From NCBI RefSeq assembly GCF_903994045.1, contig NZ_CAJEWD010000007.1, forward strand, positions 62,001 to 126,000: a stretch of 64,000 nt of DNA, written 5' to 3'. Positions 17,351 to 26,438 of this stretch are shown in pieces. Position 1 is the stretch's first letter; the number at the start of each line of letters is the position of its first letter. The translations under genes were made by a program, and so were the position numbers. The notes under the pieces were generated by a model. The model worked only from the letters and a program-made list of their open reading frames with translations, was not told the origin of the DNA and did not search any database. This DNA comes from Jeotgalicoccus meleagridis. GTDB lineage: Bacteria; Bacillota; Bacilli; Staphylococcales; Salinicoccaceae.

Positions 17351-17944
17351 CTACAATCTCTTCTTCGGCTCAATCGGATCTACGACATAGACATCAAAAG
17401 GAATACTTTTCTTCAATTCTTCAATTTGACTTTCGTGTACGAGTGGAATAATGTCAATGCGTTTTTTGACATGCATTTTTAACTTGGCAATCGCTTGAAG
17501 TTCCTGGAAGTCATTGATGTCAATGCCTCTTAAATCATACATAATTCCAGACACGTCATGGTCAATAAAAATTTCGGCCAAGCGACTATGAAGAAAATAA
17601 GGGACTCTGGTAAAGCTTGGTCCAACGATAAAGTGCTTGTCTTTAATTTCATTCGACAAACTTTCTAATAAAACAGTGTCGACGTCATGGAAATCACGCG
17701 TGAAAATTTGATCGACTATAAAGCCGTCTGCTTCACTTTGGCGAATAGTCTCAATCAAAGTATTTTCTAACATAAACGCATCTCTTTCATAGAAATTATT
17801 AATGGATATAAAGATTTCAACATCTGGAGTCAACGCTTTTTGCATGGGAATGAGTACATTATTTGGCGCATTGAAGGTACCTGTAGTAAATAATTTGTTA
17901 TGGGCTTTAGTATCTAAAGCATGACTTAAATATATATGTTTCAT
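17351..17944 (-). CDS. Unrecognised protein, alpha/beta fold
   Basis: A 197-residue soluble protein starting MKHIYLSHALDTKAHN; I do not recognise the family. It has no signal peptide or membrane segment. Alternating short hydrophobic strands and amphipathic helices (DVEIFISINNF, ADGFIVDQIF, KHFIVGPSF, VSGIMYDLRG, FDVYVVDPI) suggest a Rossmann- or TIM-barrel-like fold. The codons look native and the start follows AAAGGAGT. It is a single minus-strand gene whose 3' end faces the 41-bp tandem array and whose 5' end is divergent from ytkL. It may be a lineage-specific gene. Confidence 0.75.
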   Translation of the reverse strand: MKHIYLSHALDTKAHNKLFTTGTFNAPNNVLIPMQKALTPDVEIFISINNFYERDAFMLENTLIETIRQSEADGFIVDQIFTRDFHDVDTVLLESLSNEIKDKHFIVGPSFTRVPYFLHSRLAEIFIDHDVSGIMYDLRGIDINDFQELQAIAKLKMHVKKRIDIIPLVHESQIEELKKSIPFDVYVVDPIEPKKRL

Positions 17945-18028
17945 TTTAAACTCCTTTGATGATTAATTAATAGAAATTAAGGGAATAATATGTTTAGGAT
18001 AAAAGAATACTAAACAGGAGTGAGTCGA

Positions 18029-18712
18029 ATGACTGTTAAATTTCATGGACACGCAGTCCTATCTTTTACAGATAATGATTGTGATGTAATTATTGATCCA
18101 TTTATTACTGGCAACGAACTAACTGACTTGAAAGTAGAAGATGTTAAAGCTGATTATATCATCTTAACACACGGACATAATGATCATGTAGGGGACACAA
18201 TTGAAATTGCTAAGAATAATGACGCAACGGTGATTGCACCGGTTGAGTTATCTGATTATCTAAGTAAGCAAGGTCTCAACACAGTTGATTTAAACGTTGG
18301 TGGTGAGGAAGAGTTTGAGTTTGGTAAAGTGAAATTTGTGCATGCTTTCCATACTTCAAGCTTTACTGATGATCAAGGCAATAACCATTATACTGGTGAA
18401 GCGATGGGCTTAATCTTAAACATCCACGATAAGACGGTCTATGTAACAGGAGATACAGGCTTGTTCGGTGATATGGAGCTCATTTCTAAAGTCAATGGAC
18501 CAATTGACGCATGCTTCATTCCAATCGGTGGTCACTATACTATGGGCATAGATGATGCGGTTTACGCCATAAATAATCTCATTAAACCAGTCTTAGTCGT
18601 ACCAGTGCACTATGACACTTTTCCACCAATTAAAGCTGACCCTGAAGAATTTAAAGATAAAGTTAATGTCAGCTGTGAAATTTTAAAACCTGGTGAATCG
18701 GTACACTATTAA
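18029..18712 (+). CDS. Metal-dependent hydrolase, UPF0173 (YtkL-like)
   Basis: A 227-residue metallo-beta-lactamase-fold protein. The zinc motif THGHNDHVGD is near residues 50-59, with further metal ligands in HAFHTS, TGDTGLFGD and PVHYDTFP. The UPF0173 family has no firmly assigned substrate. ATG at 18029 is used because CAGGAG sits 8 bases upstream; a GTG at 18020 overlaps that site. The order ytkL-ytoI-ytpI-nrnA-dnaE matches Bacillus and Staphylococcus. It ends with its own terminator. Confidence 0.9.
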   Translation: MTVKFHGHAVLSFTDNDCDVIIDPFITGNELTDLKVEDVKADYIILTHGHNDHVGDTIEIAKNNDATVIAPVELSDYLSKQGLNTVDLNVGGEEEFEFGKVKFVHAFHTSSFTDDQGNNHYTGEAMGLILNIHDKTVYVTGDTGLFGDMELISKVNGPIDACFIPIGGHYTMGIDDAVYAINNLIKPVLVVPVHYDTFPPIKADPEEFKDKVNVSCEILKPGESVHY

Positions 18713-18717
18713 AATAA

Positions 18718-18756
18718 ATTAGCATTGAGGGTTAGCCTTCAATGCTAATCTTTTTT
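18718..18756 (+). terminator. ytkL-like gene terminator
   Basis: Stem ATTAGCATTGA(A)GG and its complement around GTTAG, followed by CTTTTTT. Confidence 0.85.
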
Positions 18757-18817
18757 GTGTCTAGAATTCTTCGTGCTATGATAACAGTAAAAGAAGAAAT
18801 GAAAACAAGGTGAAGGT

Positions 18818-20080
18818 ATGTCAAAACATGAAGAAATATTAAAATACATAAGAGGCTTAAGAGAAGGTAGTTCTTTATCCGTTCGTCAAATATCTGCCCA
18901 TATGGGTGTGTCCTTAGGGACATCTTACAGAGCTATTAAGCAAGCTGAAGAAGATGGCCTAGTTAAGACTGTAGAAAGAGTCGGGACTTTCCGCATCGTT
19001 CAAAGAGAAATTAAGAATCACGGGAAAATTATGTTTAGAGAAGTTAACCGAGTGATTCAAGGGACTGTACTCGCAGGAGAGGCTTATTTAGATAAGGAAA
19101 TTTCCAGAATTTTAATCGGTGCCATGCAGACAGATGATATTATGAAATATCTAGAGCCAAGTGGTCTCTTAATAGTAGGTAACCGTGAACGGTCGCAAAA
19201 AAAGGCACTTGAAATGGGGGTAGGTCTGCTCATTACAGGTGGCTTTGGTACGGGTAAAGAAATTTTAGATCTAGCAAGAGAAAAAGAACTACCCGTTATT
19301 TCAACGAGCCATGATACTTTCACTTGTGCTTCAATTATTCACCGGGAAGTCTATAGCTTATCCTTGTCGCAAAATATTGTGACAGCAGGGAGTTTAATGG
19401 TCAAACAAGACCAGTATACAATTGATATTAAAGATTTGGATAAGGATATTCATCCAGAAGATAAAAATATGATTCTCTTAGATGGCAATCGTTTTGTAGG
19501 GGCGATTAAATCAAAGGATTTAAGCGAGATGAGTCCAACCAATTACACACCATTCTTACTACCTGATTATAGTGCAGAAGAAGATACGACGGTGTTATCA
19601 TTACGTCAAATCATGAGTTGGCACCAGTTAAATACGATACCCGTTGTTGAATCAGGTGATTATAGAGGCATTGTACACAGACGAGAAGTCTTTAAAAATA
19701 TATCATCAAGAAATTTAAAATCCGGCATGTCGACTGACCAGCTAATCGATAGGGAAATTCAAATCGATAACAACAAAATTAAAATCCGGGTTATGCCCTT
19801 TATGACGGATGAGTATGGGGCTCTATCTCAAGCAAACTTTATGCGCTTGTTAGAGCGTTTGATACTAGTTGTTTTACAGGAGAATCAAATCCACAGTTAT
19901 CATATTGATACATATAATATTATGAACTTTAAAGTTGTTCAATTGTATCAGGAAATTGAATTGCTGGGACAAATTCTTGATAAGGGGGAAGAGTTTATCC
20001 GTTTAGAAATTGTCTTAAATATTCACGGAGAAGCGTATTCAAAAGCAACCTTCCTCATTCAACATTTTAACGAAAAATAA
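18818..20080 (+). CDS. HTH-DRTGG-CBS-thioesterase regulator (YtoI-like)
   Basis: A 420-residue multidomain protein: N-terminal winged HTH (about 1-65, with SVRQISAHMGVSLGTSYRAI), a DRTGG domain (about 70-185, containing LLITGGFGTGKEI), a pair of CBS domains (about 190-305, MSWHQLNTIPVVE), and a C-terminal hotdog region (about 310-420). CBS and DRTGG parts probably sense a nucleotide or metabolite and the HTH binds DNA; targets are unknown. YtoI of Bacillus has the same arrangement and neighbours. The terminator is shared with convergent ytpI. Confidence 0.88.
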   Translation: MSKHEEILKYIRGLREGSSLSVRQISAHMGVSLGTSYRAIKQAEEDGLVKTVERVGTFRIVQREIKNHGKIMFREVNRVIQGTVLAGEAYLDKEISRILIGAMQTDDIMKYLEPSGLLIVGNRERSQKKALEMGVGLLITGGFGTGKEILDLAREKELPVISTSHDTFTCASIIHREVYSLSLSQNIVTAGSLMVKQDQYTIDIKDLDKDIHPEDKNMILLDGNRFVGAIKSKDLSEMSPTNYTPFLLPDYSAEEDTTVLSLRQIMSWHQLNTIPVVESGDYRGIVHRREVFKNISSRNLKSGMSTDQLIDREIQIDNNKIKIRVMPFMTDEYGALSQANFMRLLERLILVVLQENQIHSYHIDTYNIMNFKVVQLYQEIELLGQILDKGEEFIRLEIVLNIHGEAYSKATFLIQHFNEK

Positions 20081-20112
20081 AAAGGCTTCCGGGAAAACCG
20101 GAAGCCTTTATG
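20081..20112. terminator. Bidirectional terminator between ytoI- and ytpI-like genes
   Basis: A 12-bp perfect stem AAAGGCTTCCGG / CCGGAAGCCTTT with a GAAAA loop, between two convergent stop codons. Confidence 0.85.
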
Positions 20113-20118
20113 TATAGA

Positions 20119-20487
20119 CTACGCTTTTTTTCTTTTAGCTTTATTTCTTTTTGCAGCTTCAAATTCTTGCCAAGCTTTTTCTTCTATAGGTAGATTACCT
20201 TTAAAGTATTTACGAGCCTTGTTAAAGTAGCTCAATTGGTAAGCCCCAAAGATGATAAAGATACCGCCGATTAAATAAGCGACAAGGGTATGAAATTGAA
20301 CGATTGAGTTCAAGCCGAAAACAAGCATAAAAAGAGCGAACCATATACGAGAAATACTATTATAATATGCGCTTCTAACATCTCTGACATCTCTAATTTT
20401 ACGTACTTTATAGAAGATGAATAAGATGAAAGTAACGACAATTGCTGTGACTAAAAATGACACGGCAAAAGTGTATAAGAATTCCAT
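20119..20487 (-). CDS. YtpI family membrane protein
   Basis: A 122-residue protein with three hydrophobic helices (about 3-27, 48-67, 69-86) and a very basic lysine-rich tail. Size, topology and location match the uncharacterised YtpI family of Bacilli. Function is unknown. It is divergent from nrnA, separated by about 76 bases holding the nrnA promoter. Confidence 0.8.
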   Translation of the reverse strand: MEFLYTFAVSFLVTAIVVTFILFIFYKVRKIRDVRDVRSAYYNSISRIWFALFMLVFGLNSIVQFHTLVAYLIGGIFIIFGAYQLSYFNKARKYFKGNLPIEEKAWQEFEAAKRNKAKRKKA

Positions 20488-20490
20488 CCG

Positions 20491-20520
20491 TTACAACTCC
20501 AATCTCTTATGTAGTATAAT
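20491..20520 (+). promoter_or_regulatory. nrnA-dnaE promoter
   Basis: TTACAA (20491-20496) and a perfect TATAAT (20515-20520), spacer 18. It would drive nrnA and dnaE. Confidence 0.6.
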
Positions 20521-20563
20521 TGAAAGATGAATGTAAGTAAATTGATATTGAGGAGTTTGACCA

Positions 20564-21523
20564 TTGTTTAAAGAATTGACACAGAATTTAAACGAGCTAA
20601 ATAGTAGAAGTGAAGCAGTCAAAGAAATGATTGAAAGCCATAAAGAAATTGTGATTTTACGCCATCAAAGACCAGATCCAGATGCCTACGGTTCACAGTT
20701 AGGTCTAAAAACATATCTTCAAAACAAATATCCAGAGAAAACAATATATGCTTATGGAGAAGAAGAAGCATCACTTAGTTTCTTAGGATCAATGGATGAG
20801 GAGAAAGATTTAGAAGATGTACTAATTATAGCAGTGGACACTGCCAATTTAGAAAGATTAGATGGTAGTCTCAACTTTAAGAAACATTTAATTAAAATAG
20901 ACCATCACCCTGATAGAGAACAATACGGTGATGTATCAATCGTCGAGACAGCCGTGTCATCAACAAGTGAACTACTCTATCTTTTAATGAGAACTTGGGA
21001 TGAGGAGGCAATCGATAAAGATACTGCAGCACTCTTATATATGGGGATTGTTGGAGACACTGGTCGCTTTTTATATAATAATACGACTGAACTCACGCTC
21101 TTAGTTGCTTCAAAACTAATTAAATATGGTTTTGACGCGAGTGGCCTTATTACTAAGATGCATCAAACATCAAAGAATGCCTTCCAATATAAAGGATATA
21201 TTATCGATCAAGCTGTCTTTAGACCATCAGGTATTGCATATACTTACGTGCCTAAAAATATTATGGAAGACTATGGTTTATCGGTCTCAGAAGCTGGTTT
21301 GGATGTAAATATATTTAGAGAAATTGATGAAGTTAAGGTCTGGTTCTTAGCGCTAGAAAATGAAGATGAAATTAGAGTTCGCTTACGTTCTAAAGAATTA
21401 GTCATCAACGACATTGCAGGAGAGTTCGGTGGCGGCGGCCATCCTTTAGCGAGTGGTGTCAGAGTGAAGGACTTAAATGAACTAGATACTCTTATCAAGA
21501 GAATAGAAGAGAAAATGTTATAA
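20564..21523 (+). CDS. nrnA: Bifunctional oligoribonuclease / pAp phosphatase NrnA
   Basis: A 319-residue DHH-DHHA1 phosphoesterase. Metal ligands appear in RHQRPDPDAYGS, VDTANL and the DHH signature IDHHPDRE; the DHHA1 substrate motif is GGGGHPLASGVR. It degrades nanoRNAs and removes the 3' phosphate of pAp. The start is TTG at 20564 with GAGGAG 8 bases before; it has no alternative ATG at a sensible position. It is followed after 14 bases by dnaE. Confidence 0.93.
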   Translation: MFKELTQNLNELNSRSEAVKEMIESHKEIVILRHQRPDPDAYGSQLGLKTYLQNKYPEKTIYAYGEEEASLSFLGSMDEEKDLEDVLIIAVDTANLERLDGSLNFKKHLIKIDHHPDREQYGDVSIVETAVSSTSELLYLLMRTWDEEAIDKDTAALLYMGIVGDTGRFLYNNTTELTLLVASKLIKYGFDASGLITKMHQTSKNAFQYKGYIIDQAVFRPSGIAYTYVPKNIMEDYGLSVSEAGLDVNIFREIDEVKVWFLALENEDEIRVRLRSKELVINDIAGEFGGGGHPLASGVRVKDLNELDTLIKRIEEKML

Positions 21524-21537
21524 AAGGTGTGTACTGT

Positions 21538-24500
21538 ATGCTTAATTTAAATGTTCACTCAGCATTTGATTTTTTAAATTCGAATATTACCTTACCGCGC
21601 CTCTTAGACACTTTAATAGAGGATGGTCAGACGGCTTTTGCAGTGACCGACTTCAATCGAATACATGCTGTGTATCAGTTCATGAAGGAAGCTACAGACA
21701 AAGACATTAAAGCGGTACCTGGTATGGAAATTTTAATTGAAGATGGGCTGACAGGCATACCGTTAGTTTTGTTAGCCAAAGACCAAAAAGGTTACTTAGA
21801 GCTCGTGAGATTATCTGCCATGTTGAGCTATAAAAGATTAGTACGCACACCACTGCAGTATTTAGTTGATAATATCAAGCATTCCATTGCCATCATTAAG
21901 ACTGATGAAGGGAAAAAAGCACTCCAAGAGTTAAACATTAGTGATGAAGATAAATACATGTCATATCAATGTGAGGGTATGTATAAAAAAGTGTTTATCA
22001 AGGCTAGTCACTATGTGAATCCAAGTGAGAGAGGGTCTTTAAAGGTACTGAATGCCATTAGAGATAACGAAAAACTAAGTCCAGAACATGTCAGTGAACT
22101 GACTGGTGATGAACACATTCAAGTGTCAGCTAGTGTGCCTGAAGAAGCGAAGGGCTTTATCAAGCACAATGAAGAAATATTTGCTAAGTGTGAAGTACCA
22201 TTACCTCAAGTCGACCATACCTTACCAGTCTTTAAAAACCCTTATGATGAGCCGTCTAAAGACTACTTATGGCGGCTCCTTCAAGATGGCTTTAAAAATT
22301 TAAACTTAAGGGATTCGAAAAGTCTTTATCAAGAAAGAATGAAGTACGAATACGACATTATCGTCTCTATGGGCTTTGAAGACTACTTTTTAATCGTTCA
22401 AGACCTAGTCGCCTATGCTAAAAATAATGGTATATATGTTGGTCCTGGGCGTGGGTCTTCCTCAGCGAGCTTAGTGTCATATATTTTAAATATTACTGAA
22501 GTTGATCCACTTGAATATAATCTCTTATTTGAGCGTTTCTTAAACCCAGAACGAATTAACATGCCGGATATTGATATCGATTTTGAAGATTCTAGAAGAG
22601 ATGAAGTTGTCAATTATTTAATTAATAAATATGGAACGATGAATGTGAGTAATATTGTGACCTATGGAACACTCAGTGCCAAAATGGCGGCAAGAGATGT
22701 CGGACGGGTACTTGGTTTTTCTGAAGATGAGTTGAAGCTCATATCGGGTATTATTCCATCGACCTTAGATGCTACTTTAAGTGATGCCTTTAATAGTAAA
22801 AAGTTTAAAACGCTTGAAGCGTCTAATGAAAAATATAAGGTGTTAAAAGAAGTGGCTTTAAAAATTGAAGGGCTACCTAGACATACTTCCACTCATGCCG
22901 CAGGTGTTTTACTATCAAGAAGAAAATTAACAGACGATGTACCAATTCTCTTTCAAGATGAGCACGTCTTAAGTCAGTGGCCAATGAAAGATGTCGAAGC
23001 TGCTGGTCTGTTAAAAATTGATTTACTTGGACTGAAAAATCTATCATTGATTCGTTATATGGTCACAGCAATCAAACAAGTCGATAAAAACTTCTCCTTA
23101 AGTCAGGTGACTGATGACCCACGCGTTTATAAAATGCTATCACTTGGCATGACCTTAGGTATTTTTCAGTTAGAATCAAACGGCATTAGAAGAGTGATTG
23201 AAAAATTCAAACCAAAAAGTATTAACGATCTAGCAGCAGTCTTAAGTTTATATCGACCAGGACCAATGAAGGAAATTGATAATTTCATCTACAGAAAAGA
23301 GTATCCTGAAACAATCGAGTATTTGCATGAAGATTTAGAAGACATACTAAAAGAAACCTTTGGAATTATCGTCTATCAGGAACAAATTATGCAGATTGCC
23401 GGTAAGGTTGCAGGCTTCACTTATGGTCAAGCCGATATTCTTAGAAGAGCCATGGGGAAAAAAGATCGGGAAACCTTAACTCAAGAACGTTCACATTTCT
23501 TAGACGGTGCCGTAAAACAAGGCTATAGTCAAGAACTTGCAACGCGGATTTTTGACTTGATCATGGAGTTTGCCAACTATGGTTTCGTTAAAAGTCATGC
23601 GGTCGCCTACAGTAAAGTCGCCTACGTTATGGCTTATATAAAATTACATTATCCAGCTATATTTTATTCTGTTATTTTAACCCATCATAAATCTAACGAA
23701 GAAAAGACGAATTTAATTTTAGATGAATTAAAAACCTTGAAGATACCGGTGCATCTTCCTGATGTTAACCGTTCTAAATGGCAAAATACAGCAGCTGATG
23801 GTATTTTGATTGGATTTTCTATGATTTCAGGTCTATCTAAACCCTTTTATGATGCCCTTCATAAGGAAAGAAAAAACAGAGGGGATTTTAAAGATATATA
23901 CGATTTTGTCAGTCGAGTCGATTTTAAATTTACAGCAAAATTGCTCAGAAATTTAATTATTTCAGGTAGTTTTGATTTTTGTAAAGAAAATAGAAAGACC
24001 ATGCTTCAATCGATTACAAATGTCTTAGAGGCCGCTGGAGATGAATATCATCACGAGAGTTTTTTAAGTTCACTCGGCTTTAGTTTAAAAAAAGACTTTG
24101 TCTTTGCTGAAGAAATGAGTGCCCTTGAAAAGATTGAAGGAGAGAAAGAAGTGCTTGGTTTTTACACTTCTGATCATCCAGTCTTGATCAAACATAAAGC
24201 TATGGAATATATTCCTTTCTCATTTATTCATCACAACAAAAAGCACGGCATCTACTTACTCTACCTAGAGGATAGCCGCACTATAAAAGTGAAAAAGACT
24301 GGTCAAAACATGGCTTTTTTAACTTTATCAGATGGATACACAACAATAGATGGGGTCATGTTTGCAAAAGAGTACTTTAAATACCATCCACTCCTTAATG
24401 AAGGAATTGTCGTTGCCAGTGCGACACTTGGTCAAAGAAACGATAAGTCTCAGTTAGTCATTGATCGTTTATATACACCGGCACATTACCGAGAAGAATA

Positions 24501-24687
24501 TATTAAACGGACCAAGAAAATCTACATTAGAAATATAGATCAGGATAAAATTAATGCTTATTTATCTAGAGATGGCATCCCAATTTATGATTTTAAAACC
24601 AAGCGCCAAATTGGTTTTATCAATATTAAAGAAATTGGTCATTTGATTGATTCTATCGACGCAGAAAATTTTAGATTAATCGTGTAA
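21538..24687 (+). CDS. dnaE: DNA polymerase III alpha subunit DnaE
   Basis: A 1049-residue C-family polymerase, the short Firmicute DnaE that extends lagging-strand primers before PolC takes over. The N-terminal PHP domain (HSAFDFLNS) lacks several metal ligands. The nucleotidyltransferase core shows GPGRGSSSASLVSY and the catalytic PDIDIDFED aspartates, with HAAGVLLS and YRPGPM further on. HhH and OB-fold regions follow, and the far C-terminus is short. The start at 21538 is 8 bases after AAAGGTG. It is cotranscribed with nrnA. Confidence 0.95.
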   Translation: MLNLNVHSAFDFLNSNITLPRLLDTLIEDGQTAFAVTDFNRIHAVYQFMKEATDKDIKAVPGMEILIEDGLTGIPLVLLAKDQKGYLELVRLSAMLSYKRLVRTPLQYLVDNIKHSIAIIKTDEGKKALQELNISDEDKYMSYQCEGMYKKVFIKASHYVNPSERGSLKVLNAIRDNEKLSPEHVSELTGDEHIQVSASVPEEAKGFIKHNEEIFAKCEVPLPQVDHTLPVFKNPYDEPSKDYLWRLLQDGFKNLNLRDSKSLYQERMKYEYDIIVSMGFEDYFLIVQDLVAYAKNNGIYVGPGRGSSSASLVSYILNITEVDPLEYNLLFERFLNPERINMPDIDIDFEDSRRDEVVNYLINKYGTMNVSNIVTYGTLSAKMAARDVGRVLGFSEDELKLISGIIPSTLDATLSDAFNSKKFKTLEASNEKYKVLKEVALKIEGLPRHTSTHAAGVLLSRRKLTDDVPILFQDEHVLSQWPMKDVEAAGLLKIDLLGLKNLSLIRYMVTAIKQVDKNFSLSQVTDDPRVYKMLSLGMTLGIFQLESNGIRRVIEKFKPKSINDLAAVLSLYRPGPMKEIDNFIYRKEYPETIEYLHEDLEDILKETFGIIVYQEQIMQIAGKVAGFTYGQADILRRAMGKKDRETLTQERSHFLDGAVKQGYSQELATRIFDLIMEFANYGFVKSHAVAYSKVAYVMAYIKLHYPAIFYSVILTHHKSNEEKTNLILDELKTLKIPVHLPDVNRSKWQNTAADGILIGFSMISGLSKPFYDALHKERKNRGDFKDIYDFVSRVDFKFTAKLLRNLIISGSFDFCKENRKTMLQSITNVLEAAGDEYHHESFLSSLGFSLKKDFVFAEEMSALEKIEGEKEVLGFYTSDHPVLIKHKAMEYIPFSFIHHNKKHGIYLLYLEDSRTIKVKKTGQNMAFLTLSDGYTTIDGVMFAKEYFKYHPLLNEGIVVASATLGQRNDKSQLVIDRLYTPAHYREEYIKRTKKIYIRNIDQDKINAYLSRDGIPIYDFKTKRQIGFINIKEIGHLIDSIDAENFRLIV

Positions 24688-24692
24688 ACTTG

Positions 24693-24721
24693 TTGTAAAC
24701 ACAGGCTAATAATGATAATAT
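24693..24721 (+). promoter_or_regulatory. Possible promoter of the malic enzyme-accDA operon
   Basis: TTGTAA and TAATAT with a 17-base spacer, just after the dnaE stop. Both hexamers are imperfect. Confidence 0.4.
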
Positions 24722-24753
24722 ACCGTGGTATGACCACTAGAGGAGGAAATCAT

Positions 24754-25992
24754 TTGTCACTAAGAAGCGATGCATTAGAACTACACAAAGTTAACCAAGG
24801 CAAACTATCAGTGAATTCTAAAGTTGAACTAAAAGATAAAGAAGCTCTGTCATTAGCGTATTCACCTGGTGTAGCTGAACCATGTAAGGAAATATACGAA
24901 GATGAAAGAAAAATATTCGATTATACAATTAAGGGAAACACTGTTGGTGTAGTCACTGACGGTTCTGCAGTGCTTGGACTTGGAAATATTGGCGCCTCAG
25001 CGAGCTTACCAGTTATGGAAGGTAAGAGTGTGCTCTTAAAAAACTTTGCTGGAGTCGATTCTTTTCCAATTGCTTTAAAGACTAATGATGTCGACGAGAT
25101 TGTGAACACTGTGAAATTGATGACACCTGTTTTCGGAGGTATTAATCTAGAAGATATTTCAGCACCTAGATGTTTTGAAATAGAAGCACGTTTAAAACAA
25201 GAAGTAGATATACCTGTCTTCCATGATGACCAACACGGTACGGCCATAGTGACACTGGCAGGACTAATCAATGCAGTGAAACTGACTGGTAAAACCTTGT
25301 CATCTGTAAAAGTTGTCTTAAACGGCGCAGGAGCAGCAGGTGTTGCCATAGTCAAACTGCTTCACAGTTTTGGTGTCAAAGATATGATCATGTGTGATTC
25401 TCGTGGTGCGATTTATGAAGGACGTCCTGAGGGTATGAATAAGGTCAAAGATGAAATTGCACTATTTACTAATAAGGATAATGTAAGTGGTAATTTAGTA
25501 GATGTCATTAAAGATGCGGATGTATTTATCGGTGTGTCAGTTACAAACGCAGTGACTAAAGAAATGGTTCAGTCCATGAATGCAGACCCAATCATTTTTG
25601 CTATGGCGAACCCAACACCTGAAATTATACCGGACCTTGCTAAAGAGGCTGGTGCCAAAGTCATTGGTACAGGTCGCAGTGACTATCCTAATCAGGTCAA
25701 TAATGTCCTAGCATTTCCTGGTATTTTTAGAGGCGCTTTAGATGTTCAATCTACACATATAAACGAAGAGATGAAAAAAGCAGCAGTGCTTGCTATAGCG
25801 AACACTGTTGCTGAAGAAGACTTGGCTTATGACTATGTGATTCCAGATCCCTTTAATCCAGAAGTTGCACCGACTGTAGCTGAAAAAGTAGCAGAAGCTG
25901 CAATGAATACAGGCGTATCACGCATTAAGGTCGAACCTCAGTATGTCTACAACAAAACTAAAAAATTAATAAGTGAGTTAAATAAAAATTAA
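24754..25992 (+). CDS. NAD(P)-dependent malic enzyme
   Basis: A 412-residue malic enzyme of the short bacterial type, converting malate to pyruvate, CO2 and NAD(P)H. It shows AYSPGVAEPC, the metal and substrate region VFHDDQHGTAIV and the Rossmann motif LNGAGAAGVAI, then AMANPTPEI. There is no phosphotransacetylase extension. The start is TTG at 24754 with AGAGGAGGA just upstream; the in-frame ATG at 24712 lies in the promoter. The stop overlaps the gntR start by one base (TAATG). It may supply pyruvate and reducing power for the fatty-acid genes downstream. Confidence 0.93.
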   Translation: MSLRSDALELHKVNQGKLSVNSKVELKDKEALSLAYSPGVAEPCKEIYEDERKIFDYTIKGNTVGVVTDGSAVLGLGNIGASASLPVMEGKSVLLKNFAGVDSFPIALKTNDVDEIVNTVKLMTPVFGGINLEDISAPRCFEIEARLKQEVDIPVFHDDQHGTAIVTLAGLINAVKLTGKTLSSVKVVLNGAGAAGVAIVKLLHSFGVKDMIMCDSRGAIYEGRPEGMNKVKDEIALFTNKDNVSGNLVDVIKDADVFIGVSVTNAVTKEMVQSMNADPIIFAMANPTPEIIPDLAKEAGAKVIGTGRSDYPNQVNNVLAFPGIFRGALDVQSTHINEEMKKAAVLAIANTVAEEDLAYDYVIPDPFNPEVAPTVAEKVAEAAMNTGVSRIKVEPQYVYNKTKKLISELNKN

Positions 25993-26414
25993 TGGAAAAT
26001 AAAAAAGGTCTCGAGACAATTCTTGAAGAAATAGATAAAATCATCGAAGATCAAAACATCGGTATAGGCGAAAAAATACCATCAGAACGATATTTAAAAG
26101 AACGCTTAAACGTCAGCAGGCAAAGTGTTAGAGAAGCACTACGTGCCTTAGAACTGATTGGTGTCATCTATGTTAAGCGGGGTGAAGGTACTTACCTTGC
26201 TAACATAGATAGTCATCAACTCTATAAATTGATTGCTAAATATTTAATTCGCACAGATCGTCAATATGAAGAGCTAAATGAATTGATGCATATGATCGAT
26301 TATTACTACGAGCATAAGTATCAAGGTATGAAGACGGTTAAAGATGATGACAATCAAATTGTTAATCGAATTTATTCTCTTTTAGAGAAGTATGCAAATG
26401 GCTATGAAAATTAG
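25992..26414 (+). CDS. Short GntR family transcriptional regulator
   Basis: A 140-residue regulator with the GntR winged HTH at about 14-82 (IPSERYLKERLNVSRQSVREALRALE, here noted as a region, and VKRGEGTYLA). The remaining ~58 residues are helical and far too short for a full FCD or UTRA effector domain, so it is a compact FadR-like form. Its place between malic enzyme and accD, overlapping the former by one base, suggests control of this operon. Staphylococcus has a GntR gene at the same place. Ligand unknown. Confidence 0.87.
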   Translation: MENKKGLETILEEIDKIIEDQNIGIGEKIPSERYLKERLNVSRQSVREALRALELIGVIYVKRGEGTYLANIDSHQLYKLIAKYLIRTDRQYEELNELMHMIDYYYEHKYQGMKTVKDDDNQIVNRIYSLLEKYANGYEN

Positions 26415-26438
26415 CCGAATGGAGGTTGTCTTGAAAGT

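Noticed and set aside
17285-17482. Plus-strand open frame next to the array
   Set aside because: It runs into the antisense of the gene at 17351, has no ribosome site, and its composition is not gene-like.
24921-25355. Minus-strand open frame of 144 codons within the malic enzyme gene
   Set aside because: Shadow of a strongly conserved enzyme; composition rich in Ser/Thr/Pro as expected from antisense reading.
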